This document shows, piece by piece, positions 8,181-16,619 of a stretch of DNA of 64,000 bases. This DNA comes from Maricaulis sp. (GTDB taxonomy: Bacteria; Pseudomonadota; Alphaproteobacteria; Caulobacterales; Maricaulaceae). The position numbers and the translations under genes are program-made. Under the pieces are notes generated by a model. That model ran no database searches. It had not been told where the DNA came from and was given only the letters and a program-made list of their open reading frames with translations. Numbering within the stretch: position 1 is the first letter of the stretch; each line of letters starts with the position of its first letter. The DNA is taken from NCBI RefSeq assembly GCF_030149425.1, contig NZ_JASBRQ010000005.1, positions 1 through 64,000 on the forward strand, written 5' to 3'.

Positions 8181-9047
8181 ATGAATTCCATGCCGATGGC
8201 GCTTCTGCTTTCCAGTCATGTCGCCGGATCCATGGTCGGTGGCGGCGTGGCCCAACGCGTGCTTAATGCCGCGAAGATCGACACCATGCTGGTGCCGACG
8301 GTTCTGTTCGGCCGCCATCCCGGCTGGGGAGACCCCGGCGGCGGGACGGTCGAGGGCGATGTTTTCCAGGGTGTTCTGTCCGGTATTGCCGATCAGGGCC
8401 TGTTGAGCCTGACCGATATTGTCCTGACCGGGTATTTCGCTGATGTCGGCCAGGTTTTCGACACTGCGGCGGTTATCGATGCGGTCCGCAAGGCCCCGCG
8501 CCAGCATGGCGGGGTTCAGGCCTTCACGCGTGAGCCCCTGACCATTGTCGACCCGATCATGGGCGATGCGCCCGGCGGACTTTATGTTCCGCCAGCCATT
8601 GCAGCGGCGATCAAGGATCAATTACTGCCCCGGGCCGACCTGATAACGCCCAATGCATTCGAACTTGGAGAGTTGACCGGTCGCAATCTCTCCGATCTGG
8701 CGTCCATGGTGCGGGCCGCTCATTCGCTGGAGCGACCGGTACTGGTCAGCTCGCTGCCGCGCCATGGCGAGATCGGGGTGATGTATGTCGACGCCGAAGA
8801 GGGCTGGCTGGTCACTCACCCGCGTTCGCCGAAAGCGCCAAACGGGACCGGTGACTTGCTGACGGCGAGTTTCGCTGCCCGGATACTGGCCGGAGATCCG
8901 CCAAAAGCCGCGCTTGAGCAGGCCACTGCCGCTACCGTCAGCGTTGTCATGCGCGCCAATGAATGGAATGCTCCGGAATTGCCCTTGGTCGCTGCGACCG
9001 ATGTTCTGGCCGCCCCGCTTATCGAACTTGAAGCGCAGGCGTTGTGA
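8181..9047 (+). CDS. pdxY: Pyridoxal kinase (PdxY/PdxK family)
   Basis: A 288-residue ribokinase-like kinase that would phosphorylate pyridoxal with ATP for B6 salvage. The N-terminus LLLSSHVAGSMVGG matches the SHV/G pocket of PdxY, LSGIADQGLL and VLTGYFAD correspond to the lid and substrate regions, DPIMGD is the conserved catalytic segment, ITPNAFELGELTG follows, and NGTGDLLTASF is the GTGD anion hole with the catalytic Asp. Two ATGs are possible (8181 and 8190); neither has a strong ribosome site. Confidence 0.85.
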   Translation: MNSMPMALLLSSHVAGSMVGGGVAQRVLNAAKIDTMLVPTVLFGRHPGWGDPGGGTVEGDVFQGVLSGIADQGLLSLTDIVLTGYFADVGQVFDTAAVIDAVRKAPRQHGGVQAFTREPLTIVDPIMGDAPGGLYVPPAIAAAIKDQLLPRADLITPNAFELGELTGRNLSDLASMVRAAHSLERPVLVSSLPRHGEIGVMYVDAEEGWLVTHPRSPKAPNGTGDLLTASFAARILAGDPPKAALEQATAATVSVVMRANEWNAPELPLVAATDVLAAPLIELEAQAL

Positions 9048-9086
9048 CCGCTTGAAGCTGCCTGCGGAACAGGCTAGCCCAGAGCC

Positions 9087-10226
9087 ATGAGTACCGACAC
9101 GCTTCCCGATATCCATGGAACGGTCGCGCCCGGCTTCGAGCATGTGCGTGATGTGTTTGCCAGCAATTGGCGCGAATTTGACGAAATCGGCGCCGGATTT
9201 GCCCTGCGCGTCGATGGCGAACGCGTCATCGACATCCACGCCGGCTGGGCCGACCGCAAGAAAACGCGGCCCTGGACAGCGGAAACCCTGATCCCGGTCT
9301 ATTCTTCCGGCAAGGCGATCGCGGCGCTGGTCATCGCCAAGCTCGTCGATCGCGGCCTGCTGGATTACGAGGCGCCGGTCGCGGATTACTGGCCGGAATT
9401 TGCAGCAGGCGGGAAGTCCCGCGTCACAGTCGCCCAGGCGCTCTCGCACCAGGCCGGCCTGTCGGGCATAGCCGATGAAATGGATGCCGGAGACTGGTTC
9501 GACGCTGCCCTGATTGAGGACCGGCTGGCACGCCAGGTCCCGCTTTGGCCGCTGGGTGAGGGATCTGGGTATCATCCGGTGACCTTCGGCTTTATCGCTG
9601 ATGCGCTGGCGCGCCGGACCGATGGCCGTTCCATCGGGGCCATCCTGCGTGAGGATATCTGTGGTCCCAAGGGGATCGATTTCCATGTTGGTCTGCCCGA
9701 GGAAGAGCATGCGCGTACAGCCGAGCATGCCATGCCGAAACAATTGCCCGATCTGGGTGAAATGAATCGCGCCACCGAGCTGGCTTTTCTCAAACCCTGG
9801 TCCTCGCCGGGCCGCCGCGGTGCCGCGGAATGGCGCAAGGCCGAATTCCCCGCTGCCAATGCCCATGCAACGGCGGGCGCCCTGGCCCGATTGATGTCGG
9901 TTTATGCTCTCGACGGCACGCTTGACGGTAAGCGTTTCCTGTCAGAAGCCACGCTGGATGCCTTGATGCGTGAACGGGTTAGCGGACCGGACCGGGTTCT
10001 GCCCTTCGACCTGTCCTTGGGCGCCGGTGTGATGCGCAATTCGCATGCCCGTTTATTCGGTCCGACGCCGGAAACCGTCGGCCACTCCGGCTGGGGCGGG
10101 TCGTGCACCTTTGCTGATCCGGTGAACCGTATGTCCGGTGCTTATGTGATGAACCGGCAGCAGCATTACCTGGCGGCGGATCCCCGCGCCGTGCGTTTGA
10201 TCGAGGCAGCCTATAGCTGCCTCTAA
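9087..10226 (+). CDS. Serine hydrolase of the class C beta-lactamase family (EstB-like)
   Basis: A 379-residue penicillin-binding-protein-fold hydrolase. The nucleophile motif SxxK is S73-S-G-K76 (VYSSGKAIAAL), the Tyr motif is probably in GSGYHPVTFGFIADA, and GHSGWGGS takes the place of KTG. There is no signal peptide, so it is probably a cytoplasmic esterase rather than a true beta-lactamase. It follows pdxY by 39 bp. Its stop overlaps the opposing downstream gene by 4 bp (CTAA). Confidence 0.85.
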   Translation: MSTDTLPDIHGTVAPGFEHVRDVFASNWREFDEIGAGFALRVDGERVIDIHAGWADRKKTRPWTAETLIPVYSSGKAIAALVIAKLVDRGLLDYEAPVADYWPEFAAGGKSRVTVAQALSHQAGLSGIADEMDAGDWFDAALIEDRLARQVPLWPLGEGSGYHPVTFGFIADALARRTDGRSIGAILREDICGPKGIDFHVGLPEEEHARTAEHAMPKQLPDLGEMNRATELAFLKPWSSPGRRGAAEWRKAEFPAANAHATAGALARLMSVYALDGTLDGKRFLSEATLDALMRERVSGPDRVLPFDLSLGAGVMRNSHARLFGPTPETVGHSGWGGSCTFADPVNRMSGAYVMNRQQHYLAADPRAVRLIEAAYSCL

Positions 10227-10654
10227 TCCACGCCTTCAGGATGTGCCTGTTTAGCCGGCAGGGGTTCTGTCAGCCAGGCCAGAGCCTTTTCGCGTGACGA
10301 CATCACCCGAGTTTCAACCATCCAGTCTTTCGGATTGAGCGCGCTCCACAGGCTGGCAACAAAAAGGGCCAGTGCTGCATGGCAGACGATCGCCGTGCGC
10401 GGGTGTGCGCTGACGCGATGCGCCCGGTTCCAGGCCTTGAAAGTATCGCCATAGGCGATCAGCTCGGTTGGCAGGATGGATGTCAGGGCGGTGTCGAAGC
10501 CAAAGCTGGCGAGTAATTGCGTATCAGACCGCCAGCGCGGGTCGTTCGGCAGCTCGCTCATTGAATGGTACAATCCAGCGACCGTAATCCGTCCCGCCGT
10601 GGTCAGCTCCACCACATTGGCGTCGGGAAGGAAAGTCCACTGATACTGTGCCAT
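10223..10654 (-). CDS. SpoIIAA/STAS-like small protein (paralogue 1 of 3 in this window)
   Basis: A 143-residue cytoplasmic protein. It begins QYQWTFLPDANVVELTTAGRITVAG and has alternating strand-helix character; it ends in TRVMSSREKALAWLTEPL, like two tandem genes at 59.6-60.6 kb that end KDRAAALDWLRE and TTPDLALDWLRS. The shared pattern (N-terminal strands, a central helix, an AxxWL tail) fits the SpoIIAA-like fold seen in many alphaproteobacterial proteins of unknown function. The ATG at 10654 follows a GGGGGTGAGT box; a GTG two codons earlier is possible. Confidence 0.6.
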   Translation of the reverse strand: MAQYQWTFLPDANVVELTTAGRITVAGLYHSMSELPNDPRWRSDTQLLASFGFDTALTSILPTELIAYGDTFKAWNRAHRVSAHPRTAIVCHAALALFVASLWSALNPKDWMVETRVMSSREKALAWLTEPLPAKQAHPEGVD

Positions 10655-10732
10655 ACTCACCCCCGGCCGCCCCGAAAAAGCTGAGGCAGTTCTATAGCGT
10701 AATGCAACTATGCGTCAGGGCAAGTAAATAAC

Positions 10733-11695
10733 TTAACGTGCAGGGAAGCGTCGTGTCAGCCATTCCAGCATGATGACATTGAGCATGTCGGGTTGCTCCC
10801 ACATGGTCCAGTGCCCGCAGCCTTCGAGCGTATTGAATTCGACATCGCGGCACAGGGCCGGCATCCAGGCGGCCAGCTTGGGCGGCAGCATGAAATCGGC
10901 ATCCGCCGACACCATCAGGCAGGGCATGGCCAGGCGGTGATCGACGCCGCCCATTCGTTCCCAATTGCTATCGAAGTTGCGGTACAGGTTGATACCGCCG
11001 GCGAAGCCGGATTTTCGATAGGCCTCGGCATAGACTTTCCGGTCCTCCGGCCCGACCACGATGCGGTCCTCGCTGCGGCCGGTGAACTCGCCGAACAGTT
11101 TCGGAATATGGGTGATACCGGGATAAAGACCCTCCAGCTCGTCGGCGGTTGGCGGCCGCCCGAACATGAAGGCGAAGAAGTCGTCTTCGCGTCCGGTGAA
11201 CACGCCCTCGGCATAGCCTTCTTCCTGGAAGCGCAGGATGTAGTGGTCGGGGCCGCCCATCTCCATGAAGGCGGCGGTAGGCGGTTCCGAGCCGCGCGGC
11301 AGGTGCGGGGTGTTGACGCCGATCACGCCGGCGACGCGCTCCTTGGCCAGCATGGCGGCGTGCCAGACGATAATGCCGCCCCAGTCATGGCCGACAAACA
11401 CTGCCGTTTCGTGGCCCAGCGCGTCCAGCAAGCCGGTCAGGTCAGCCACCAGCGTGTCCATGGTGTAGCTGGCGACATCGGTCGGGCAATCCGAGGCGCC
11501 GAAACCGCGCAAGTCCGGCACGATCACCCGATAGCCCGCATTGGCCAGCGGTTCGATCTGGTTCTTCCAGGAATAGGCGATCTCCGGCCAGCCATGGGCC
11601 AGCAGCAGTGGTTGACCATTCTCCGGTCCGGCAAGATGCACAGACAGGGTCACACCATTGGTCTTGATGCGCGTCGGAGCGGGAAAATCGGTCAT
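10733..11695 (-). CDS. Alpha/beta hydrolase, epoxide hydrolase-like
   Basis: A 320-residue alpha/beta-fold hydrolase. HGWPE (34-38) is the oxyanion-hole motif of soluble epoxide hydrolases, DLRGFGASDCP follows, and the nucleophile elbow GHDWGG places D104 as nucleophile, as in epoxide hydrolases and dehalogenases rather than Ser esterases. The catalytic His is in LEGCGHWTMWEQP near the C-terminus. Cap-domain tyrosines are present but cannot be assigned with certainty. GGAGG lies just before the ATG. The gene stands on its own. Confidence 0.85.
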   Translation of the reverse strand: MTDFPAPTRIKTNGVTLSVHLAGPENGQPLLLAHGWPEIAYSWKNQIEPLANAGYRVIVPDLRGFGASDCPTDVASYTMDTLVADLTGLLDALGHETAVFVGHDWGGIIVWHAAMLAKERVAGVIGVNTPHLPRGSEPPTAAFMEMGGPDHYILRFQEEGYAEGVFTGREDDFFAFMFGRPPTADELEGLYPGITHIPKLFGEFTGRSEDRIVVGPEDRKVYAEAYRKSGFAGGINLYRNFDSNWERMGGVDHRLAMPCLMVSADADFMLPPKLAAWMPALCRDVEFNTLEGCGHWTMWEQPDMLNVIMLEWLTRRFPAR

Positions 11696-11750
11696 AGGGC
11701 CTCCATTGGGCTGCGCAGTTGAGCCTTGTTGGCGGTCGCGCGCAAGCGGG

Positions 11751-12656
11751 TTACTCGCCGCCTGCCGGCCCCGGGCGGAGCTGCCGGCGCACCTGGCTCC
11801 AGGTGAACGCCGCGACGCCGGACCAGATCAGCGCAAACGTGATCATGTGTACGGTCGTGAAGGGTTCGCCGCCGATCACGCCGATGATGAATTGCAGGGT
11901 CGGCGCCGTGAATTGCATCACGCCCATGGTCGACAGGCGCAGGCCGCGCGCACCAATAATGTAGAACAGCAATGGCACGATGGTGACACCACCGCCGAGA
12001 AAGAGCAGGGCAGCCTCCTGCCAGCCATCAAAGAAATGCCCGCCGCCCTGCGCATGCAGCCAGATCAGCCCTATCATGGCGAAGGGCAGGATGAAGACGG
12101 TCTCCCAGAACAGGCCGATACGGCCATCAACCGCGACCGTCTTGCGCAGATAGCCATAGGCGGTAAAGGTGCTGGCGAGAAAAAGCGACAGCCAGGGCAC
12201 CGTGCCCCCGGCAATGATCAGGGTCAGAACTCCCAGAGTCGCCAGGGCAATGGCTGCGATCCGCCAGCGCCCCAAGGGTTCTCTCAGGATCACGACACCC
12301 ACCGCCACGCTCATCAGCGGGTTGATGTAATAGCCCAGGGAGGCCTGCAGAACCTGCTCATTGGTGACGGCGTAGATGAAGCCCCACCAATTGCACGAGA
12401 TCAGGGCTGCTGTGAGGATCAGCGTGTAGAGCGCTTTGCGATTGCGGAAGACCTCGAACATCTCCCGCTGCTTGCTGGCGAAAAACAACACGCCGGCCAG
12501 GAGCGGCACGGCCCAGATCACCCGGTGCATGACGATTTCCAGCGCTGATGCGAAATCGACGAGCTGGAAGAAGAGCGGTGAAATACCCCAGAGCAGGTAA
12601 GCGGACAGGCCCGCCGCCATGGCGGGCCGGATATCCGTTTGTGGTGCTCCGCTCAT
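11751..12656 (-). CDS. rarD: RarD-type EamA/DMT permease
   Basis: A 301-residue inner-membrane protein with about ten hydrophobic helices. The N-terminal AAGLSAYLLWGISPLFFQLV and the later SCNWWGFIYAVTNEQVLQASLGYYINPL are characteristic of RarD; the substrate of the family is poorly defined. The ATG at 12656 lies 24 bases beyond the asd stop, and a perfect 20-bp palindrome sits in that junction. Its start is preceded directly by CCCGGGG, so the ribosome site is weak. Confidence 0.87.
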   Translation of the reverse strand: MSGAPQTDIRPAMAAGLSAYLLWGISPLFFQLVDFASALEIVMHRVIWAVPLLAGVLFFASKQREMFEVFRNRKALYTLILTAALISCNWWGFIYAVTNEQVLQASLGYYINPLMSVAVGVVILREPLGRWRIAAIALATLGVLTLIIAGGTVPWLSLFLASTFTAYGYLRKTVAVDGRIGLFWETVFILPFAMIGLIWLHAQGGGHFFDGWQEAALLFLGGGVTIVPLLFYIIGARGLRLSTMGVMQFTAPTLQFIIGVIGGEPFTTVHMITFALIWSGVAAFTWSQVRRQLRPGPAGGE

Positions 12657-12671
12657 CCCCGGGATTGCACT

Positions 12672-12691
12672 CTCAAAGCCTAGGCTTTGAG
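12672..12691. repeat. Perfect 20-bp palindrome spanning the asd stop codon
   Basis: CTCAAAGCC and GGCTTTGAG flank a central TA, giving a 20-bp sequence identical to its reverse complement. It covers the last codons and stop of asd and lies 15 bp upstream of rarD. It could be a binding site for a dimeric regulator or form a short hairpin in the asd-rarD transcript. There is no U-tract. Confidence 0.7.
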
Positions 12692-13699
12692 GTGACCCCG
12701 GTTGAGCAGCAGCTCGGCAATCTGCACGGCGTTGAGGGCGGCGCCTTTGCGCAGATTGTCTGCCACCACCCAGAGCGCCAGGCCGTTTTCGACGGTCGGG
12801 TCTTCCCGGACACGAGAGACGAAGGTGGCGAATTCGCCGACGCTTTCGACCGGCGTGACATAGCCCTCATCATCCTGCTTATCGACGACCAGCAGGCCCG
12901 GGCTGGACCGCAATAGATCGCGGGCCTCATCAGCGCTGAGCTCGTTGTCCAGTTCAAGGTGGGCGGCGATGGAGTGGCCGACAAACACCGGTACGCGCAC
13001 GCAGGTGGCGAAAAGCTTGATCGATGGGTCGAGGATTTTCTTGGTCTCGACCACCATTTTCCACTCTTCCTTGGTGGCGCCGTCTTCCATGAACACATCA
13101 ATATGCGGGATGACGTTGAAGGCGATCTGCTTGGTGAAAGCGTCCGGGTCGACGCTGTCATTGACGTAGATGCCCTTGGTCTGCGTCCACAACTCGTCCA
13201 TCGCTGCCTGGCCGGCGCCCGACACAGACTGGTAAGTGGCACAGGACACGCGCTTGATCCCGGCCCGGTCGTGGATCGGCTTGAGAGCGACCATGAGCTG
13301 GATGGTTGAGCAATTCGGGTTGGCGATGATCTTCTTGGCGGCAAAACCGTCGACCGCATCCGGATTGACCTCGGGTACGATCAGCGGGACGTCCGGGTCG
13401 GTCCGCCAGGCCGAGGAATTGTCGATGACAATGGCGCCGGCTGCAGCGATTTTCGGAGCCCAGCTCTTGGAGACATCGCCGCCTGCTGACATCAGGACGA
13501 GATCGACTTGAGAAAAGTCAAACGTTTCAGCGTCTTTGCATGTCAGGGCCTTCTCGCCATAGGACACTTCAACGCCCATGGATTTACGGCTGGCGAGGGC
13601 GAAGACCTCTTCGGCCGGAAACAGGCGTTCGGCGAGAATTTCCAGGATTTCCTTACCCACAGCGCCGGTGGCGCCGAAAACGGCGACTTTCAGTGACAT
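12680..13699 (-). CDS. asd: Aspartate-semialdehyde dehydrogenase
   Basis: A 339-residue NADP-dependent enzyme that reduces aspartyl phosphate to aspartate semialdehyde, the branch point to lysine/diaminopimelate, threonine and methionine. The Rossmann motif FGATGAVGKEIL is at the N-terminus; the catalytic C130 is in IANPNCSTIQ, and the substrate-binding Arg and catalytic His lie in ATCVRVPVFVGHS. VIDNSSAWR is also typical. Length is standard. AAGGA precedes the ATG at 13699. Confidence 0.96.
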   Translation of the reverse strand: MSLKVAVFGATGAVGKEILEILAERLFPAEEVFALASRKSMGVEVSYGEKALTCKDAETFDFSQVDLVLMSAGGDVSKSWAPKIAAAGAIVIDNSSAWRTDPDVPLIVPEVNPDAVDGFAAKKIIANPNCSTIQLMVALKPIHDRAGIKRVSCATYQSVSGAGQAAMDELWTQTKGIYVNDSVDPDAFTKQIAFNVIPHIDVFMEDGATKEEWKMVVETKKILDPSIKLFATCVRVPVFVGHSIAAHLELDNELSADEARDLLRSSPGLLVVDKQDDEGYVTPVESVGEFATFVSRVREDPTVENGLALWVVADNLRKGAALNAVQIAELLLNRGHLKA

Positions 13700-13775
13700 A
13701 GATGTGTCCTTCCTTCACGCGGCGATGAGCCGCCGCGTGTTTCACCCCGGAGATAGCGACTTAAGGGCGCTGGGG

Positions 13776-14084
13776 CTAGCTCCCGCCCTGCATCTTTCGC
13801 CAGGCTCGCCAGGCAATCAGTCCGACCAGCAGGAGGGCGATGAGTTCCAGTGCATTGGATCCGAAAATCAGCGGCCGGGTCAGTCGTTCCATCACCCCCC
13901 AGGAGCCGCCGAAGGATGTATCGCCCTGGCGATGAAAACCGATATAGACCGCCACGAACACGATCAGCGCCGCACCGAAACCGGCAAGGCGGATCATGGC
14001 GGCGGGGTCGAGCCCGCGCCGGTCCTGGTCGCGCTGTTTTTCGCGGGCCCGCAAGGTGCGTTCGAGCAGACGGCGGCGTCTCAT
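13776..14084 (-). CDS. Small membrane protein
   Basis: A 102-residue protein with a highly basic N-terminus (MRRRRLLERTLRAREKQRDQ) and two hydrophobic helices (about 30-45 and 73-90). The start at 14084 is chosen because it overlaps the stop of the upstream gene as ATGA (14081-14084), indicating coupled translation. Function unknown; it is probably encoded together with the upstream TM-anchored protein. Confidence 0.6.
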   Translation of the reverse strand: MRRRRLLERTLRAREKQRDQDRRGLDPAAMIRLAGFGAALIVFVAVYIGFHRQGDTSFGGSWGVMERLTRPLIFGSNALELIALLLVGLIAWRAWRKMQGGS

Positions 14085-14659
14085 GGCGTGTCCCCGGTCT
14101 CGCCGGCATCGCCCCCGAAGGCGTCCAGCGCGCGATCTGCGTCGCTTTCCTGCAGGCTGCACTGGGCGACGGGTGTGCGGAAGGAGGTCGTTGCGGAGTT
14201 ATTCCAGCAGGCGCCATTGATCGCGCAGTAGCAGATGTCGATTTGCAGATCGCGGATCAGCGTCGCCATGCCCGGGCCAATGCCTTCGCCTTCAAAGCGG
14301 AAAGCGTTGACGATGTCGCCGACCGACATCACCGATTGGGTCAGCGAGGTGGTGGAGGAGGAGGACATCAGCTCCCGCGTACCGCTCAACTCCATCAGCT
14401 CCAAAGGCTCGATTTCGCCATGCTCGGGATGGGACAGGCGGAATTCATGGATGAAAGCCGGCCCCATGCCCTTATTGGCCACATCCAGAGCCATCAAATC
14501 TTCCCTCAGAGAGATGGTCAGATCGACATAGGGCCACACACTGGCATCGAACTGCCGGTCAGAGGACCGCATCTCCATGAAGGCAAAGAACATGGCGAGG
14601 GCAGACATGCCCAGCGCGGCGGCAGAAAGAAGATACTGATTTCGATCGTGACGCGTCAT
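14081..14659 (-). CDS. Hypothetical protein with one N-terminal membrane anchor
   Basis: A 192-residue protein. After MTRHDRNQYLL a hydrophobic helix (about 11-29) leads into a polar domain with a serine/threonine patch (SSSSTTSLTQS) and a cysteine cluster (DICYCAINGACWN) that could be disulfide-linked if the domain is periplasmic. It overlaps the next gene by ATGA. I do not recognise the family. The ribosome site at 14659 is weak. Confidence 0.6.
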   Translation of the reverse strand: MTRHDRNQYLLSAAALGMSALAMFFAFMEMRSSDRQFDASVWPYVDLTISLREDLMALDVANKGMGPAFIHEFRLSHPEHGEIEPLELMELSGTRELMSSSSTTSLTQSVMSVGDIVNAFRFEGEGIGPGMATLIRDLQIDICYCAINGACWNNSATTSFRTPVAQCSLQESDADRALDAFGGDAGETGDTP

Positions 14660-14937
14660 ATTGAGATCCGGTCAATGCGAATGGGCAGCTCTCGTAGCAA
14701 TATATAATAGTTTCATTTGCCAGTGCGCGAAAAACCTGCGCATATCGCCGGAACGGGCGGCCCTTTGGCCGGACGGAATACTGATTGCCTGCCCCGGGCT
14801 GCGCGTGTGCTGTTTGCGCTCCGGTTTGAATGACTTCAGCCTTCCCCGACTTCCACGTCCGTACTGCCCCGCCGGGACGCCGGTGGGTATCGCATATTTC
14901 GCCCGGACGCGGCGCACATCAGGGAAGGTATCCCACC

Positions 14938-15150
14938 ATGGCCAACGGTACGGTCAAATTCTTCAACCAGAGCAAAGGCTTTGGCTTTATTACCCCGGAC
15001 GAGGGCGGCGCTGACGTCTTCGTGCACATCACTGCAGTCCAGGCTTCCGGTCTTCCGGGTCTTGATGACGGCCAGAAAGTCACCTTCGAAACCGAGCCCG
15101 ATCGTCGTGGCAAGGGCCCGAAGGCCGTCAATCTCCAGCTCGCTGACTAA
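14938..15150 (+). CDS. Cold-shock domain protein (CspA family)
   Basis: A 70-residue OB-fold RNA/ssDNA-binding protein. RNP1 is KGFGFI and RNP2 is VFVHI, with the expected NGTVKFFN start. A GGAAGG box precedes the ATG at 14938; longer in-frame openings upstream are not credible. The 278 bases before it, back to the divergent gene at 14659, contain no convincing gene and may include a long 5' leader of the kind used for cold regulation in csp mRNAs. A strong intrinsic terminator follows. Confidence 0.95.
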   Translation: MANGTVKFFNQSKGFGFITPDEGGADVFVHITAVQASGLPGLDDGQKVTFETEPDRRGKGPKAVNLQLAD

Positions 15151-15171
15151 GCGATAAGCTGATTGACCGAC

Positions 15172-15205
15172 AAGGCGCGCTGCAGGCAACTGCGGCGCGC
15201 TTTTT
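15172..15205 (+). terminator. Intrinsic terminator of the cold-shock gene
   Basis: A 14-bp stem (15172-15185 with 15190-15203, two G-U pairs) is closed by a GCAA tetraloop and runs into TTTTTCTTT. It starts 22 bases after the csp stop and is one of the clearest terminators in the window. Confidence 0.9.
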
Positions 15206-15218
15206 CTTTGCCGGAAGA

Positions 15219-16217
15219 CTAATCGCCGGCCAACGCGTCGCGAACGTCGACGGCAGTGGCCGGGAAATCGGTGAACACACCGTCGGCGCCAAGCCGGTAA
15301 ATCCATTCCAGTTCCGTCGCCGCATCCACGCCGGGTGCAACCGGTTGGTCATCCCGGAAGGTCCAGGGATGCACACTCAGCCCGAGCGCATGGGCCTCGG
15401 CGATAAAGCCGGTATCGCTGCCGTCGGGACCCATCACCAAGGATTTGGCCGGACCGACGCCATCGGCGAAGGCGGCCATGTCGGCGAGAGAAACGGTCGG
15501 GACCAGCGGGCCAGCGCTGGGGTCGAGTTCAGCCATCGGAAAAACCAGCATCAGGAGTGGGGTGTCGACCTCCTCGTTGAGGCGGGCCAGGAAACCCGGC
15601 TCAAAGCATTGGATACTGGTCGCAGCGCCAACCCCGTCCAGTCCGCGTTGGCGCAGAATGCGCACCAATTCCGGACCGGGATCGAGCCCGATCGAGACGA
15701 AATGCCCCGGGGATTTGACCTCCGGCTCGGTTGCCACTCCGGCCTGCGCGGCAAGGTCCAGAACCTCTTCAAACGTCGGGATCAGGAATTGGTCGTTGAA
15801 GTCCTGGGGCCGGTCCGCCCGCGGTTGCCGGGCCCGCAGGGTCCGCAGTTCGGCGAGGGTGAAGTCCTCAACCCACCAGTCATCGCGATCGCCCTGCACG
15901 CGGCGGCGATCTGCAAATTCCGGCCTGTCGGAGATATTGGTCGTGGTCGAGAGGTAGCGATCGTGCCGGGCGACCAGGACCCCATCTGCCGTCATGACCA
16001 GGTCGGGCTCGATAATGTCGGCGCCCTGCTCGATCGCCAGGCTGTAGGCCTCCAGCGTATGCTCTGGAAGGTCGCCGCTGGCTCCGCGATGGGCGATCAC
16101 CAGTGTGGGATTGCCGGACAGCGTGTTCCACTGAAAAGGCTCAGCTTGTTCAACGGGTTGTGTGCAGGCCGTCAGGATGATTGCGGCTAGTCCGATGCCG
16201 ATGAGCCGGTGATGCAT
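15219..16217 (-). CDS. Glycerophosphodiester phosphodiesterase lipoprotein
   Basis: A 332-residue envelope enzyme hydrolysing glycerophosphodiesters to glycerol-3-phosphate and an alcohol. The signal peptide ends in the lipobox LTAC with C18, so it should be lipid-anchored. The GDPD core shows AHRGAS with the catalytic His, HTLEAYSLAIEQGADIIEPDL with the metal ligands, and VARHDRYL with the second catalytic His. GGGGA precedes the ATG at 16217. It corresponds to GlpQ/UgpQ-like proteins; no glycerol-3-phosphate transporter is adjacent. Confidence 0.9.
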   Translation of the reverse strand: MHHRLIGIGLAAIILTACTQPVEQAEPFQWNTLSGNPTLVIAHRGASGDLPEHTLEAYSLAIEQGADIIEPDLVMTADGVLVARHDRYLSTTTNISDRPEFADRRRVQGDRDDWWVEDFTLAELRTLRARQPRADRPQDFNDQFLIPTFEEVLDLAAQAGVATEPEVKSPGHFVSIGLDPGPELVRILRQRGLDGVGAATSIQCFEPGFLARLNEEVDTPLLMLVFPMAELDPSAGPLVPTVSLADMAAFADGVGPAKSLVMGPDGSDTGFIAEAHALGLSVHPWTFRDDQPVAPGVDAATELEWIYRLGADGVFTDFPATAVDVRDALAGD

Positions 16218-16286
16218 GCGGTTCCCCTCGCTGATCCGGCGGCAATCTAGACCGTGCCGGTTGTCAGCGGGAGAGGGAAAATGTGA

Positions 16287-16544
16287 TCAGGCGAAAAACC
16301 CGGACAAACCGGCGATAAGTGCCTCTCCGGCGCCACCGAAAAGTCCGCCCATCCAGGCCCCGCTTGCACCAGCCGCGCTCAGACCGAGAGCCGTGATCAT
16401 GCGGTGACGCATCACCCAGCTCGTGACCGAACGCGCGGTGTTGAACACGGCCGGCGCGCCGAACATGCTGACGCTGCCGCCGATAACGAGTGCAGTCGCC
16501 AATGACACCAATGCGGTTTGTACTTCATGCGGAAGTGTGTCCAT
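16287..16544 (-). CDS. Small hypothetical membrane protein
   Basis: An 85-residue protein starting MDTLPHEVQTALVSL. The ATG at 16544 is preferred over a longer reading because a GGGGAGG box sits five bases upstream. Two hydrophobic stretches (about 10-30 and 47-65) and a glycine-rich C-terminus (GGLFGGAGEALIAGLSG) are visible. Divergent from the antiporter gene. Function unknown. Confidence 0.6.
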   Translation of the reverse strand: MDTLPHEVQTALVSLATALVIGGSVSMFGAPAVFNTARSVTSWVMRHRMITALGLSAAGASGAWMGGLFGGAGEALIAGLSGFFA

Positions 16545-16619
16545 CTTAGCCTCCCCACGCCGCGCCGTTTCCTGCGCCGCGGCTTTGTCCAAACTGAAAA
16601 GACGCGGCGACACTAATTC

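Noticed and set aside
8622-9866. Minus-strand open frame of 414 codons across pdxY and the serine hydrolase
   Set aside because: It covers two genes with clear catalytic motifs on the plus strand.
14672-14917. Minus-strand frame of 81 codons in the csp leader
   Set aside because: Composition is Arg/Ser-rich with no ribosome site, and it lies in the expected 5' leader of csp.
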